A DNA stretch of 36,770 bases. It comes from JBGZFC01 sp041846575. GTDB taxonomy: Bacteria > Bacteroidota > Bacteroidia > Bacteroidales > Dysgonomonadaceae. Numbering within the stretch: the stretch's first letter is position 1; each line of letters begins with the position of its first letter. The stretch covers positions 1-36,770 of the forward strand of contig JBGZFC010000050.1 of the NCBI GenBank assembly GCA_041846575.1. The letters run 5' to 3'. The position numbers and the translations under genes are program-made. Below the pieces are notes generated by a model that saw only the letters and a list, made by a program, of their open reading frames with translations, was not told the origin of the DNA and ran no database searches. This document shows, piece by piece, positions 16,016-23,924 of this stretch.

Positions 16016-16423
16016 ATGCAAGATGAACCCAGAATAATATCACTGAGTAAAATTCCGGATCCGCGTGGCAACCTTTCCGTAATTGAAGAGTGTACCGATG
16101 CTCCGTTCAAAATAAACAGAGTGTATTGGATTAGCGATGTTCCGGGAGGAGCCGAGCGTAGCGGGCATGCATATCACGAGAATATGGAGTTGATTGTTGC
16201 ACTGTCGGGCAGTTTTGAAGTGATAATTTATGATGGAGTAGGAGAGCAGAAGTTTTTATTGAATAGAGCCGATAATGCTCTGTTTATCCCAAAATTGACT
16301 TGGCGTAAACTTGATAATTTTTCTACCAATTCAGTTGCGTTGGTTTTGGCTTCGATGTTTTATGATGAAAAAGACTATATCTATTCGTTTACCGATTTTA
16401 AAAGAATAAAAAATGAGAAATAG
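16016..16423 (+). CDS. FdtA/QdtA-like sugar 3,4-ketoisomerase cupin (altered active site)
   Basis: The protein is 135 aa from the ATG at 16016. A start at 15989 would overlap the previous gene by 13 bases. It belongs to the WxcM C-terminal-like cupins, which include FdtA and QdtA, isomerising dTDP-4-keto-6-deoxyglucose to a 3-keto sugar. The family pattern is clear: DPRGNLSVIEE, VYWISDVPGGAERSGHAY, VALSGSFEVIIYDG. The catalytic pair in known members is His-x-His; here the sequence is H51-A-Y53, so the second His is Tyr. The paralogue immediately downstream keeps H-A-H. The two overlap by 11 bases and are surely co-transcribed. It may be a regulatory or heterodimer subunit, or may act with altered specificity. 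Confidence 0.85.
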   Translation: MQDEPRIISLSKIPDPRGNLSVIEECTDAPFKINRVYWISDVPGGAERSGHAYHENMELIVALSGSFEVIIYDGVGEQKFLLNRADNALFIPKLTWRKLDNFSTNSVALVLASMFYDEKDYIYSFTDFKRIKNEK

Positions 16424-16829
16424 TTCTGTTGACGATTGCAAGATTATAGAGTTAGATAAAATAGTTAATCGACAAGGCAATATTACTGTTTTAGAGAATA
16501 ATCGGTCGGTATTGTCGGATATGCCAAGAGTCTTTTACACTTACGATATTCCGGGCGGAGAGTCGAGAGGAGCGCATGCTCACAAAGAGCTTCAGCAGTT
16601 GCTTGTAGCCGTTTGCGGCAGCTTTGAAGTGCTACTCGATGACGGAAAAAAACAAAAAACCGTCATGTTGAATCTGCCAAATAAAGCATTACTTGTTGTT
16701 CCGGGCATTTGGAGTCAGCAGAAAAATTTTTCATCCGGAGCCGTTTGCTTCGTAATAGCTTCGCAGTTGTACGATGAGTCCGATTACATAAGAGAGTACG
16801 AAGATTTCATAAAGTATAAAACAGAGTAA
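16413..16829 (+). CDS. FdtA/QdtA-like sugar 3,4-ketoisomerase cupin (intact active site)
   Basis: The 138-aa protein is a paralogue of the gene before it. It has GNITVLENN, VFYTYDIPGGESRGAHAHKEL and LVAVCGSFEVLLDDG, matching the WxcM-C/FdtA cupin pattern. The histidine pair H55-A-H57 is intact, so this copy is the more probable catalyst for making a dTDP-3-keto-6-deoxy sugar. The product is normally aminated at C3 and then acylated for O-antigen, S-layer or capsule glycans; the aminotransferase is not in the window. It overlaps the upstream cupin and ends 4 bases before the acyltransferase-fold gene. Confidence 0.9.
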   Translation: MRNSSVDDCKIIELDKIVNRQGNITVLENNRSVLSDMPRVFYTYDIPGGESRGAHAHKELQQLLVAVCGSFEVLLDDGKKQKTVMLNLPNKALLVVPGIWSQQKNFSSGAVCFVIASQLYDESDYIREYEDFIKYKTE

Positions 16830-16833
16830 AATA

Positions 16834-17784
16834 ATGCAGATTGTTCGTTGTGAAAATTATCAAGAATATGATTCTTTGTCCCGAAAGAGCCATTTTCATC
16901 CCTATAACAGTTCTCTTTTTGTGGAACTGAACAGATACAAATGTGAAGAAATTCACTATCTGATTTTTACAAAAAACGATACACCGCGTTTAGGTTTGGT
17001 GTTGGGAGAAAATGTAGCAAATTTGGTATCGCACTTTTCCGCACCGTTTGGAGGGTTCGATATAATCGGGAAAGAACCTTCGTCTGATGTGCTGAATGAG
17101 TCTGTTTTGCTGCTAAAAAACTATCTTATTGATAATCAAATCCGGATATGTACTGTCATTATGCCGCCTTTGCTATATGGTAAAACTATTTTAAGTAAAA
17201 TTGCTAATGCTTTATTAGTTAATGGATTTTATGTGAAATATATTGATGTAAATCATTATATAAGTGTAAAAAACAGAACTGAGGACTCTTTTTTTTCCGA
17301 TTTTACTCATGCGGCTCGAAAAAACTATAACAAAAGTATCAAACACGACTTTGTTTTTCGTGCAAATGACGACTCGGATTTCTCCGAAACATACTCTATT
17401 ATTAAGCAAAATAGGGAACATAAAGGTTACAGATTGATGTTGTCGCTTGACGATGTAAGAGATGTATCGAAAATAATTCCGATAGACACTTTTCTTTTGA
17501 CTTCGCAAGATGGACAAAATGTTGCTTCTGCCATTGTGTATCGCCTTTCCGAAAAAGTGGTGCAAATTATCTATTGGGGGCATCATCCCGATTATGACCA
17601 ACAAAATCCGATGAACTATTTAGCTCTCAAAATCTTTAATTACTACGTCCAACACGGTTTAGAGATAGTTGATATTGGTCCCTCTTCTTCCAATTCGATT
17701 GTTTCGTCGGGATTGAGTAACTTTAAAGAGAGTTTGGGATGTGAGTCAGATATTAAGTTTACGTTTGAGATAAAAATGGCATAA
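16834..17784 (+). CDS. FemAB/GNAT-fold acyltransferase
   Basis: The 316-aa protein contains a C-terminal GNAT/FemAB-like core at about residues 150-300: FSDFTHAARKNYNKSIKH, the NREHKGYRLML segment, VASAIVYRLSEKVVQIIYWGHHPDY and a final DIGPSSSNSIVSSGLSNFKESLG. This resembles the Acetyltransf_6 group (peptidoglycan bridge enzymes and polysaccharide acyltransferases). Coming right after two ketoisomerase cupins, the most economical role is N-acylation of the amino sugar made from their product, like FdtC or QdtC in other pathways, although those belong to a different fold. The substrate is inferred from context only. It ends 9 bases from the convergent rnhB stop. Confidence 0.8.
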   Translation: MQIVRCENYQEYDSLSRKSHFHPYNSSLFVELNRYKCEEIHYLIFTKNDTPRLGLVLGENVANLVSHFSAPFGGFDIIGKEPSSDVLNESVLLLKNYLIDNQIRICTVIMPPLLYGKTILSKIANALLVNGFYVKYIDVNHYISVKNRTEDSFFSDFTHAARKNYNKSIKHDFVFRANDDSDFSETYSIIKQNREHKGYRLMLSLDDVRDVSKIIPIDTFLLTSQDGQNVASAIVYRLSEKVVQIIYWGHHPDYDQQNPMNYLALKIFNYYVQHGLEIVDIGPSSSNSIVSSGLSNFKESLGCESDIKFTFEIKMA

Positions 17785-17793
17785 TCTCAGTAG

Positions 17794-18429
17794 TTAATCT
17801 GTTTCAAAATCAAGCTCCAACTGATTATCTAAAAGTGTGAAACTTTGCCTGTGATGCGAGGTTATTCCGTGTACTCTGATTGCTTCACGATGTGCCTTTG
17901 TCGCGTAACCTCTGTTTTTATTCCATAAGTAAACGGGATATTCGGCATGAATCTCTTCCATATACTTGTCGCGATAAGTTTTTGCCAAGATTGATGCTGC
18001 TGCAATCGACATATATGTTGCATCGCCTTTTATTATACAACTGTGCGGAATATCGTTGTACGGACGAAATTTGTTGCCGTCAACCAAAATATATTCCGGT
18101 CTTACAGTTAACTTATCCAATGCTTTGTGCATAGCTTTTACCGATGCCCACAAAATATTCAGTTCATCTATTTCCTGAATGGAACATGTTGCAACTGCAT
18201 AGCTGAGAGCATTCTTTTCTATATAAATCCGCAACTCTTCTCTATCTTTTTCCGATAGTTGCTTTGAATCGTTCAACTTTTCATGGTAAAAATTATCTGG
18301 TAAAATTACTGCTGCCGCAAATACCGGACCTGCCAAACAACCGCGTCCTGCTTCATCGCAGCCGGCTTCAATTCTGTTTTGCTCTTTGCATAACAGAAGA
18401 GAGTTTTTTTTATTTATCAGTTCTTCCAT
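17794..18429 (-). CDS. rnhB: Ribonuclease HII
   Basis: RNase HII cuts RNA in RNA-DNA hybrids and starts removal of single ribonucleotides. The 211-aa protein has the core EAGCDEAGRGCLAGPVFAAA near residue 21, giving the first catalytic Asp-Glu pair, followed by LNDSKQLSEKDREEL, a central YILVDGNKF with the third acidic residue, and KGDATYMSIAAASILAKTYRD with the fourth. Length is normal. Its start overlaps the end of the metallophosphoesterase gene by 13 bases, so they are translationally linked in the dnaA-led run. Confidence 0.96.
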   Translation of the reverse strand: MEELINKKNSLLLCKEQNRIEAGCDEAGRGCLAGPVFAAAVILPDNFYHEKLNDSKQLSEKDREELRIYIEKNALSYAVATCSIQEIDELNILWASVKAMHKALDKLTVRPEYILVDGNKFRPYNDIPHSCIIKGDATYMSIAAASILAKTYRDKYMEEIHAEYPVYLWNKNRGYATKAHREAIRVHGITSHHRQSFTLLDNQLELDFETD

Positions 18430-19679
18430 TTGATTGTCAGATTGTTATCTTCCGGAGGAAAATCGAGAGAAAAATCGTTGTTGATATAATCATTATCAAA
18501 CAGTTGCGATAGAGCTTCAATCTCTTTTTTCATATCTTCGTCAGGTACTTCATCGCCTATGGCGTGCAAAAGAGCCATTTGTGAAGCAAGGCTTACCAAA
18601 AAATTTTCTATATCGGGGTCTAACTTTTCAAAAATGCTTTTAAGTCGATTCTTAGCGAATGTCAGCATTTTCGCATGTAATTTTTCGCGATGTATTTGTG
18701 CCAAATCCGGTTGTGAAGCGATTGAATTAATCGAATAAGTATTTATTTTTAATTGATTGTCATTAAGTTCGATAATTCTATACGAAAATGGGAAATGCCC
18801 GATTCCTGCCGTTTCAATATCGGTAATGGTGTTTCCTGTCGGCGAAGTGTAAGATGTGGCATCATTGGCATGGAAATGACCTGTAAAGACAGCTCTTATG
18901 CCTGCATCGGCAACTATTTGTGCATTAGCTTGCCAATCCTCAATTAAATATGCCGGGAAAAACATGCTTTGTCCCACAATATGCTCTACCAAACCATGGT
19001 GCATCATAGCGATAACATTAATGTTCTCTTGTTTGGCTTTTTTCAAAATTTCTAAAGCCCAATGTAACGTCTCGGTCTTGATTTTGCCGGCAGATATGGA
19101 GTTTGTTTTGTGTTTGTCGTATAGGTTTGTGTCAAAGCAGATAAGATAAGTTTGGTCGTTTATCTTTGCGAGATAGCTCAGCGATGCCGTATCTCTGCTT
19201 ATAGCCGAATTGTATCCGAAATCTGCATATAGCTCGGCAAATTCGCTTGCCGAGACAGTTTCGGTATCTAAAAATTCGTTATCGTTATACTCTTTCGTGT
19301 TTGGAATATTAATATCGTGATTGCCGGGAACGACGAAAATAGAGATATTCGCATCTCTTATTTTCTGCATTTTCTCTATAAAATCGATATGACTTTGTCG
19401 TTCGCCGTGATTTGTTATATCTCCTACTATCAGCAATACATCGGGGTTTGCTAATAAAATTCTTGCTATTACGGTGTCGAGAACCTCGTGTAGTATATCT
19501 ATATCTCTGCCTGTGTGTAGTGTGTAGTTTTCTTTGGCTTTCTCTGTTGCAGCAAGTTTGTCCGAAAAGTAATGTATATCGTTTATTACGGCTATTTTCG
19601 TACTCTTTTGAGCAGGACTCAGAAGGCAAAGCAACCAAATTGTGCTTAGCAGAATATATTTAAAACGGAAATACTTCAT
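18417..19679 (-). CDS. Secreted metallophosphoesterase (calcineurin-like)
   Basis: From the ATG at 19679 the protein is 420 aa with a signal peptide (MKYFRFKYILLSTIWLLCLL, cleavage after SPAQ). All five metallophosphoesterase blocks are visible: INDIHYF, LIVGDITNHGE, VVPGNHDI, IAMMHHGLVE and FTGHFHAND. These bind two metal ions. Export suggests action on an extracytoplasmic phosphoester; the substrate is unknown. An in-frame extension to 19739 would reach the dnaA stop and lose the signal peptide, so I rejected it. It lies 56 bases after dnaA and overlaps rnhB by 13 bases. Confidence 0.93.
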   Translation of the reverse strand: MKYFRFKYILLSTIWLLCLLSPAQKSTKIAVINDIHYFSDKLAATEKAKENYTLHTGRDIDILHEVLDTVIARILLANPDVLLIVGDITNHGERQSHIDFIEKMQKIRDANISIFVVPGNHDINIPNTKEYNDNEFLDTETVSASEFAELYADFGYNSAISRDTASLSYLAKINDQTYLICFDTNLYDKHKTNSISAGKIKTETLHWALEILKKAKQENINVIAMMHHGLVEHIVGQSMFFPAYLIEDWQANAQIVADAGIRAVFTGHFHANDATSYTSPTGNTITDIETAGIGHFPFSYRIIELNDNQLKINTYSINSIASQPDLAQIHREKLHAKMLTFAKNRLKSIFEKLDPDIENFLVSLASQMALLHAIGDEVPDEDMKKEIEALSQLFDNDYINNDFSLDFPPEDNNLTIKWKN

Positions 19680-19735
19680 TGCTGAAGCAAAGTTAGGATT
19701 TTTTTCGGAATATTTTCGGCAAAAAAGGCGTAATA

Positions 19736-21142
19736 TCAAGATGTTAACATCTTTTCGATTTCTTCAATGTCTATTCTGAAACTCTTGTCAACTTCCACCA
19801 AATCTTTTACCGTATTGAAAGCGTGAAGTACGGTAGCATGATTTCTATTTCCAACCTGTGCACCGATTTGAGAAAGAGACAGTTCGGTATATTTTTTGAT
19901 AAAATACATCGTTACTTGTCTTGCCTGCACAATCTCTCTTTTTCTTGATGTTGATTGGATGAGTTCCTGTTTTATATTAAAAAATTTGGAAACTGTATCT
20001 TGAATACGTTTAACCGTAATTTTCTTTTTCTCAAATTTGATGTTTTGCTCCATAACCCTACGAGCCAGATTCAAATCTACCTCTTTATTGTTGATTATGG
20101 AATGCGCCATTAATGAAACGATAATTCCTTCCAAATCTCGTGCATTTTCGGTTACGTTTTCGGCAATAAAATCGACTACATTATCCGAAATGGATAATCC
20201 GTCTGTCATTATTTTGTGTTTCAGAATTTTTTTGCGTAACTCCAAATCGGGTTTTTCCAATTTTGCCGATAATCCCCAACGAAATCTTGTAAGAAGACGC
20301 TCTTCTACACCCTGCATCTCTGTCGGAGGGCAGTCGGAAGTCATTATGAGCTGTTTGTTGTTTTGGTGCAGATGGTTGAAGATATGAAAAAATGTGTTTT
20401 GTGTTTTTTCCAATCCCGACAGTTCTTGAATATCATCGATAATCAGTACGTCAACATTTTGGTAAAAATTGATGAAATCGTTTACCGTGTTGTGTCTGCT
20501 TGCGTCTGTATATTGCACTTTGAAAAGGTGAGCCGTAATGTACAATACTTTTTTGTCGGGATACAAATCTAAAATTCTTGACCCTATGGCATGGCACATG
20601 TGAGTTTTGCCTACACCCGAATTTCCATGTACAAACAGCGGATTGAAGGATGTTTTTGCCGGGTTTATGCTCACTGCCTCGGCGGCAGTACGTGCCAATC
20701 GGTTGCTGTCTCCTTCAAAGAAGTTGTCGAAAGTGTACTTGGTGTTTATTTGTGAGTTGAAATTGGCAATTTTAGGCTCATCAAACGGATTTGGTATTTT
20801 GTGCAATATTTTTGCATGGTCTTTTTTGTCGATAACCGAGTGCATGGGCTCGCCGGGTAACATTACTGCCGTATTGTTTTCGGTTTCAACCAAGATACGA
20901 TAGTTGAGAATTGTACCTTCTCCAACTACTCTATAGAGTGTTTTCTGAAGCAAATCTACATATTTATCTTCCAAATATTCATAGAAAAACTGACTTGGTA
21001 CTTCAATGGTAAAAACATTGTCTGCATATTTTAATGGAACGATTGGCTTAAACCACGTATTAAACGCAGCTTCGGGGATTATGTCCCGAATTACATCCAA
21101 GCAGTCGTTCCACAAAATATTATAGTCAGAGTTTTTATTCAT
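19736..21142 (-). CDS. dnaA: Chromosomal replication initiator protein DnaA
   Basis: DnaA binds 9-bp boxes at oriC and opens the duplex. The 468-aa protein has all four regions: domain I (WNDCLDVIRDIIPEAAFNTWF), a linker, the AAA+ domain with Walker A GNSGVGKT at residues 173-180 and Walker B VLIIDD at about 232-237, and domain IV with the DnaA signature VGNRNHATVLHAFNTV near residue 435. Box VII ARDLEG is present. The gene-free 666 bases upstream hold hairpins and DnaA-box-like elements. Downstream genes on the same strand are a metallophosphoesterase and rnhB. Confidence 0.98.
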   Translation of the reverse strand: MNKNSDYNILWNDCLDVIRDIIPEAAFNTWFKPIVPLKYADNVFTIEVPSQFFYEYLEDKYVDLLQKTLYRVVGEGTILNYRILVETENNTAVMLPGEPMHSVIDKKDHAKILHKIPNPFDEPKIANFNSQINTKYTFDNFFEGDSNRLARTAAEAVSINPAKTSFNPLFVHGNSGVGKTHMCHAIGSRILDLYPDKKVLYITAHLFKVQYTDASRHNTVNDFINFYQNVDVLIIDDIQELSGLEKTQNTFFHIFNHLHQNNKQLIMTSDCPPTEMQGVEERLLTRFRWGLSAKLEKPDLELRKKILKHKIMTDGLSISDNVVDFIAENVTENARDLEGIIVSLMAHSIINNKEVDLNLARRVMEQNIKFEKKKITVKRIQDTVSKFFNIKQELIQSTSRKREIVQARQVTMYFIKKYTELSLSQIGAQVGNRNHATVLHAFNTVKDLVEVDKSFRIDIEEIEKMLTS

Positions 21143-21416
21143 TTCTTATGAGAAAATGGTTTAAGATTTTCTGTAGTTTGTTTTTTTAGGTTGTACAAAA
21201 TTCGATAAAAAAAATGACAATGCAAAATAGTTTTTTTCTTCTGTTGATAATTAAAAAAAATGTGCTTAATTATCAATGTTGTATGTGTAAATTGTTGATT
21301 TACACCTGATTGTTGAGTTTTGCCGTTTTGTAATTGCTTGATAATTAGCCTGCTGTATTTGGAACTTTTTTATCGTGTAAAATAGAAAAATATTTCGTTT
21401 TTTTTTACTTAATGCC

Positions 21417-21447
21417 AAACAGTCAAATAGTTTTGAACTGTTTTTTT
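21417..21447 (+). terminator. Intrinsic terminator-like hairpin with T-run, plus strand
   Basis: AAACAGT pairs with ACTGTTT, an inner CAAA pairs with TTTG (one bulged A), the loop is TAGT, and seven T residues follow. The T-run is only on the plus side. No annotated plus-strand gene lies upstream for over 3 kb, so it may end an unannotated transcript. Confidence 0.5.
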
Positions 21448-21693
21448 ATTCTTGCAATATTTAGAATCATTCTATATAAGCGTTTTGTTTGTAACCCTGC
21501 TTATTCTTGTCGGAGGAATTTGAAATATCGACTTTGCGAAAGTTTATTTGTTTTCTAAAAAATATTTTGCTACTTTATGCTTTCAGAATACAATAATTGA
21601 ACGTGGCTACAAATATTTTGCTATTCCGTAGCTTTATGGTTATGAAAAAAGTACATTCCGGTTGTAATCTGTATTGTGCATAATGAAATATAA

Positions 21694-21773
21694 GGGCAAT
21701 GTGGGTTTAAACCCAATTGCCCGATAAATCATAAATCCGAAATCGGAAATAGTAATAAAAAGGATTATTTCCG
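21694..21773. terminator. Pair of hairpins downstream of the MCE gene
   Basis: Hairpin one: GGGCAAT (21694-21700) with ATTGCCC (21716-21722), enclosing a self-complementary TGGGTTTAAACCCA. Hairpin two: CGGAAAT (21744-21750) with ATTTCCG (21767-21773). They lie 36-115 bases after the MCE stop on the minus strand. Neither has a strong T-run, so termination is likely but not certain. Confidence 0.45.
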
Positions 21774-21808
21774 TCTTGATTCTTGTGTCTTGTTTCTCAA
21801 AATAAAAA

Positions 21809-22708
21809 TCAGAAAAGAGAAACTTTTACCGTTAAATATTTTTTGGGATCTTGCCTTATATCTTCTATCAATTTTGTTACTGTATTTATTGTATTTGTCA
21901 GACTATCGTGTATTTCTGTATTGTTTAAAAGTAATCCGGCAGTACTGTTTGTGCTGTTTAATTGTTCGGAAAGGGTTTTTAAATTTTCAACCACAATATC
22001 TAATGATTCTAATGTTTTTTTCAAATCAGCGGCATTAATCTCAGTTGTTATCTCATTTAAGTTATTGGATAAACTATTTATATTTTGAGTAATTGCAGGC
22101 AGATCTTTATTAATTGTAGTCACTGCTTGATTAGCTTGTTTGCTAGTTTGGTTTAATTCATTTATCAATGAATTCATCCCTTTTAGCGACTCCTGTAATT
22201 TCGGATCGGAGAACAATTTGTTCATAGCCAGTAAGCCCGAGTCTAATTGTATAAGAATGGATTCAGCTTTCGGCATTAATTTTTCTGCACTGGTCATCAT
22301 TCCTTCCTTTTGTACTCCTTGTATTGTATCTCCGGGTTGATAAAATTCGGTTGTGTTATCACTGATAATTAGATTTGCCGTTGATGCTCCTAAAAAGTCT
22401 GCGCCATAGCTAATTTCGCTGCCTTTCGGTATTTTGTATGAGCCTACTAAATCGAAAACAACAGCAAACGAAATAGGATTTTGTTTGTGAATCGATATTG
22501 ATTTAATGATGCCAATTTTAAAGCCATTTACAAATATAGGAGAAGATACGTTCAGACCTTCGACATTTTCAAAAATTGCTACGTATGTATTTTGTTTTTT
22601 GAATATATTTTTTCCTTTTAGAAAGTTAAGCCCAAAATATATCATCATTATTGCAACGATACATGATACTCCTATCCAAAAATTACGAGTTAAGGTAGAT
22701 TTTTTCAT
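21809..22708 (-). CDS. MCE/MlaD family lipid-transport protein
   Basis: The 299-aa protein starts with one membrane anchor (FWIGVSCIVAIMMIYFGLNF, residues about 10-29). An MCE/MlaD domain follows at about 40-117 (YVAIFENVEGLNVSSPIFVNGFKIGIIKSI), then a long helical tail with heptad-like Leu, Asn and Thr repeats (about 150-285). MlaD-type proteins form hexamers that shuttle phospholipids between inner and outer membranes. The ABC transporter parts (MlaE, MlaF) are not in the window. Its ATG overlaps the amidase stop by 4 bases (ATGA), implying tight co-translation. Confidence 0.93.
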   Translation of the reverse strand: MKKSTLTRNFWIGVSCIVAIMMIYFGLNFLKGKNIFKKQNTYVAIFENVEGLNVSSPIFVNGFKIGIIKSISIHKQNPISFAVVFDLVGSYKIPKGSEISYGADFLGASTANLIISDNTTEFYQPGDTIQGVQKEGMMTSAEKLMPKAESILIQLDSGLLAMNKLFSDPKLQESLKGMNSLINELNQTSKQANQAVTTINKDLPAITQNINSLSNNLNEITTEINAADLKKTLESLDIVVENLKTLSEQLNSTNSTAGLLLNNTEIHDSLTNTINTVTKLIEDIRQDPKKYLTVKVSLF

Positions 22709-23790
22709 TTTACTCTTTTTCCGTTCTTAAATTCAACTATAAATGCATCTTTAAATAGTTCTCGCACCTGTTTTAGTATTGCTTCAATTTCTTCAGGTCT
22801 GCTTGTGTTGCCGTATGTGTATTTGTAGGTTGAGCCGTCAATATAAAAATCAACGGGTGATAGACCTTTGAAATGTTGCGAGTTACCTTCTAATTTTTTT
22901 TGTGAAATTAAAAATTGCACTTTGTATTCTGTTTCGCCACTTTGTGATTTATTAGAGGCAATTACATTATCTTTTTTTGATACATTTGTTAGGATGTGAT
23001 TCTTTTTGTCGTAATCTCTTTTATATTCATTAAACGCTAAATATATAGAGTTAGCCAGTGATTGTTGCCCTGTGCTGCTCATTAGATAGTTTTCATCGTT
23101 TCTGTTCGAGATATACCCCAACTCCACTAAAACGCTAGGCATTGCTACTTCTCTCAACACTAAGAATCCTGCTTGTCGTACATTTCTGTTTGTACGTTTT
23201 GAGTTTCTGACAAGTTTGTCTTGTACCAATGTCGCAAAATTAATGCTTTGTTGCAGATATTGCCCCGACATATATTCAAAGATGATATATGACTCTGTTT
23301 CATTCGGATTGAATCCTCCATATTTGGTAGAATAATCTTCTTCGTAGAAAATTACGGCATTTTCTGTTTTTGCTACGTCAAGGTTATCCTTGCTTCTATG
23401 TAATCCCAAAACGAAAGTCTCAACACCTTGCGGTGATGTTCTTTTTCTGTCTAATGCGTTGCAATGCAGCGATATAAAAAGATCGGCATGGGCTTTATTT
23501 GCAATATCAGCTCTTCTATTTAGAGTCACAAAATGATCGCTGTTTCTCGTGTATTTAACTTTTACATCGGGATGGTTTTTTTCAATCAAATTGCCAAGGG
23601 TTTTACCTACAGATAAAACTATATCTTTTTCTTTTGAATTAGAGCCTATTGCGCCAGGGTCTTTACCTCCGTGTCCCGGGTCTATTACGACGGTAAACTG
23701 TTTTTTTTGTGCAAGCAATGTTCCGTTTGTAAAGAAACATGCAATTGCCAACAGAGTTAGTAGTAATATTTTTCTTCGTAACATCCGCAT
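22705..23790 (-). CDS. N-acetylmuramoyl-L-alanine amidase
   Basis: The enzyme cleaves the amide between MurNAc and the stem peptide of peptidoglycan, usually at septation. The 361-aa protein has a signal peptide (residues 1-27, ending LLAQ) and an Amidase_3 domain at about 32-250. The zinc ligands and active-site blocks are visible: VVIDPGHGGKDPG, a central Glu, LFISLHCNAL and VLVELGYISN. A C-terminal SPOR-like segment (TEYKVQFLISQKKLEGN to FKDAFIVEFKNG, about 285-357) would bind denuded septal glycan. It heads a two-gene unit with the MCE protein. A -7-like TATTTTTG is on the minus strand at 23807-23814. Confidence 0.95.
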   Translation of the reverse strand: MRMLRRKILLLTLLAIACFFTNGTLLAQKKQFTVVIDPGHGGKDPGAIGSNSKEKDIVLSVGKTLGNLIEKNHPDVKVKYTRNSDHFVTLNRRADIANKAHADLFISLHCNALDRKRTSPQGVETFVLGLHRSKDNLDVAKTENAVIFYEEDYSTKYGGFNPNETESYIIFEYMSGQYLQQSINFATLVQDKLVRNSKRTNRNVRQAGFLVLREVAMPSVLVELGYISNRNDENYLMSSTGQQSLANSIYLAFNEYKRDYDKKNHILTNVSKKDNVIASNKSQSGETEYKVQFLISQKKLEGNSQHFKGLSPVDFYIDGSTYKYTYGNTSRPEEIEAILKQVRELFKDAFIVEFKNGKRVK

Positions 23791-23866
23791 TAGATAATCT
23801 TTTCTGCAAAAATAATTAATAATTTTGCAAACTAAAAAATTATTTGATACTAGTGTTATAAAAAAT

Positions 23867-23901
23867 ACAGACGCAAGTAGCTTTGGGAGACTTGCGTCTG
23901 T
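23867..23901 (-). terminator. Intrinsic terminator after the TlpA lipoprotein gene
   Basis: An 11-bp perfect stem ACAGACGCAAG (23867-23877) and CTTGCGTCTGT (23891-23901) closes a 13-base loop. On the minus strand the stem is followed by ATTTTTTAT. It lies 24 bases after the TlpA gene stop, in the right place and orientation. Confidence 0.8.
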
Positions 23902-23924
23902 AAAATAGAAAATACGGATAATGA

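Larger units (their letters stand above)
21143..21808. other. Gene-free dnaA upstream region, candidate replication origin or dnaA control region
   Basis: No gene is seen in these 666 bases. The dnaA-proximal half is AT-rich and holds an 11-bp inverted repeat TTGATAATTAA / TTAATTATCAA (21244-21254 and 21266-21276), a second one GTGTAAAT / ATTTACAC (21285-21292 and 21298-21305), and another TTGATAATTA at 21338-21347. TGTTGATAA at 21242-21250 is one base off a DnaA box, and TGTGCATAA at 21675-21683 fits TTATnCACA on the minus strand. No cluster of perfect TTATCCACA boxes is present, so I call this a candidate only. The distal half holds hairpins that probably serve the MCE gene. Confidence 0.4.
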
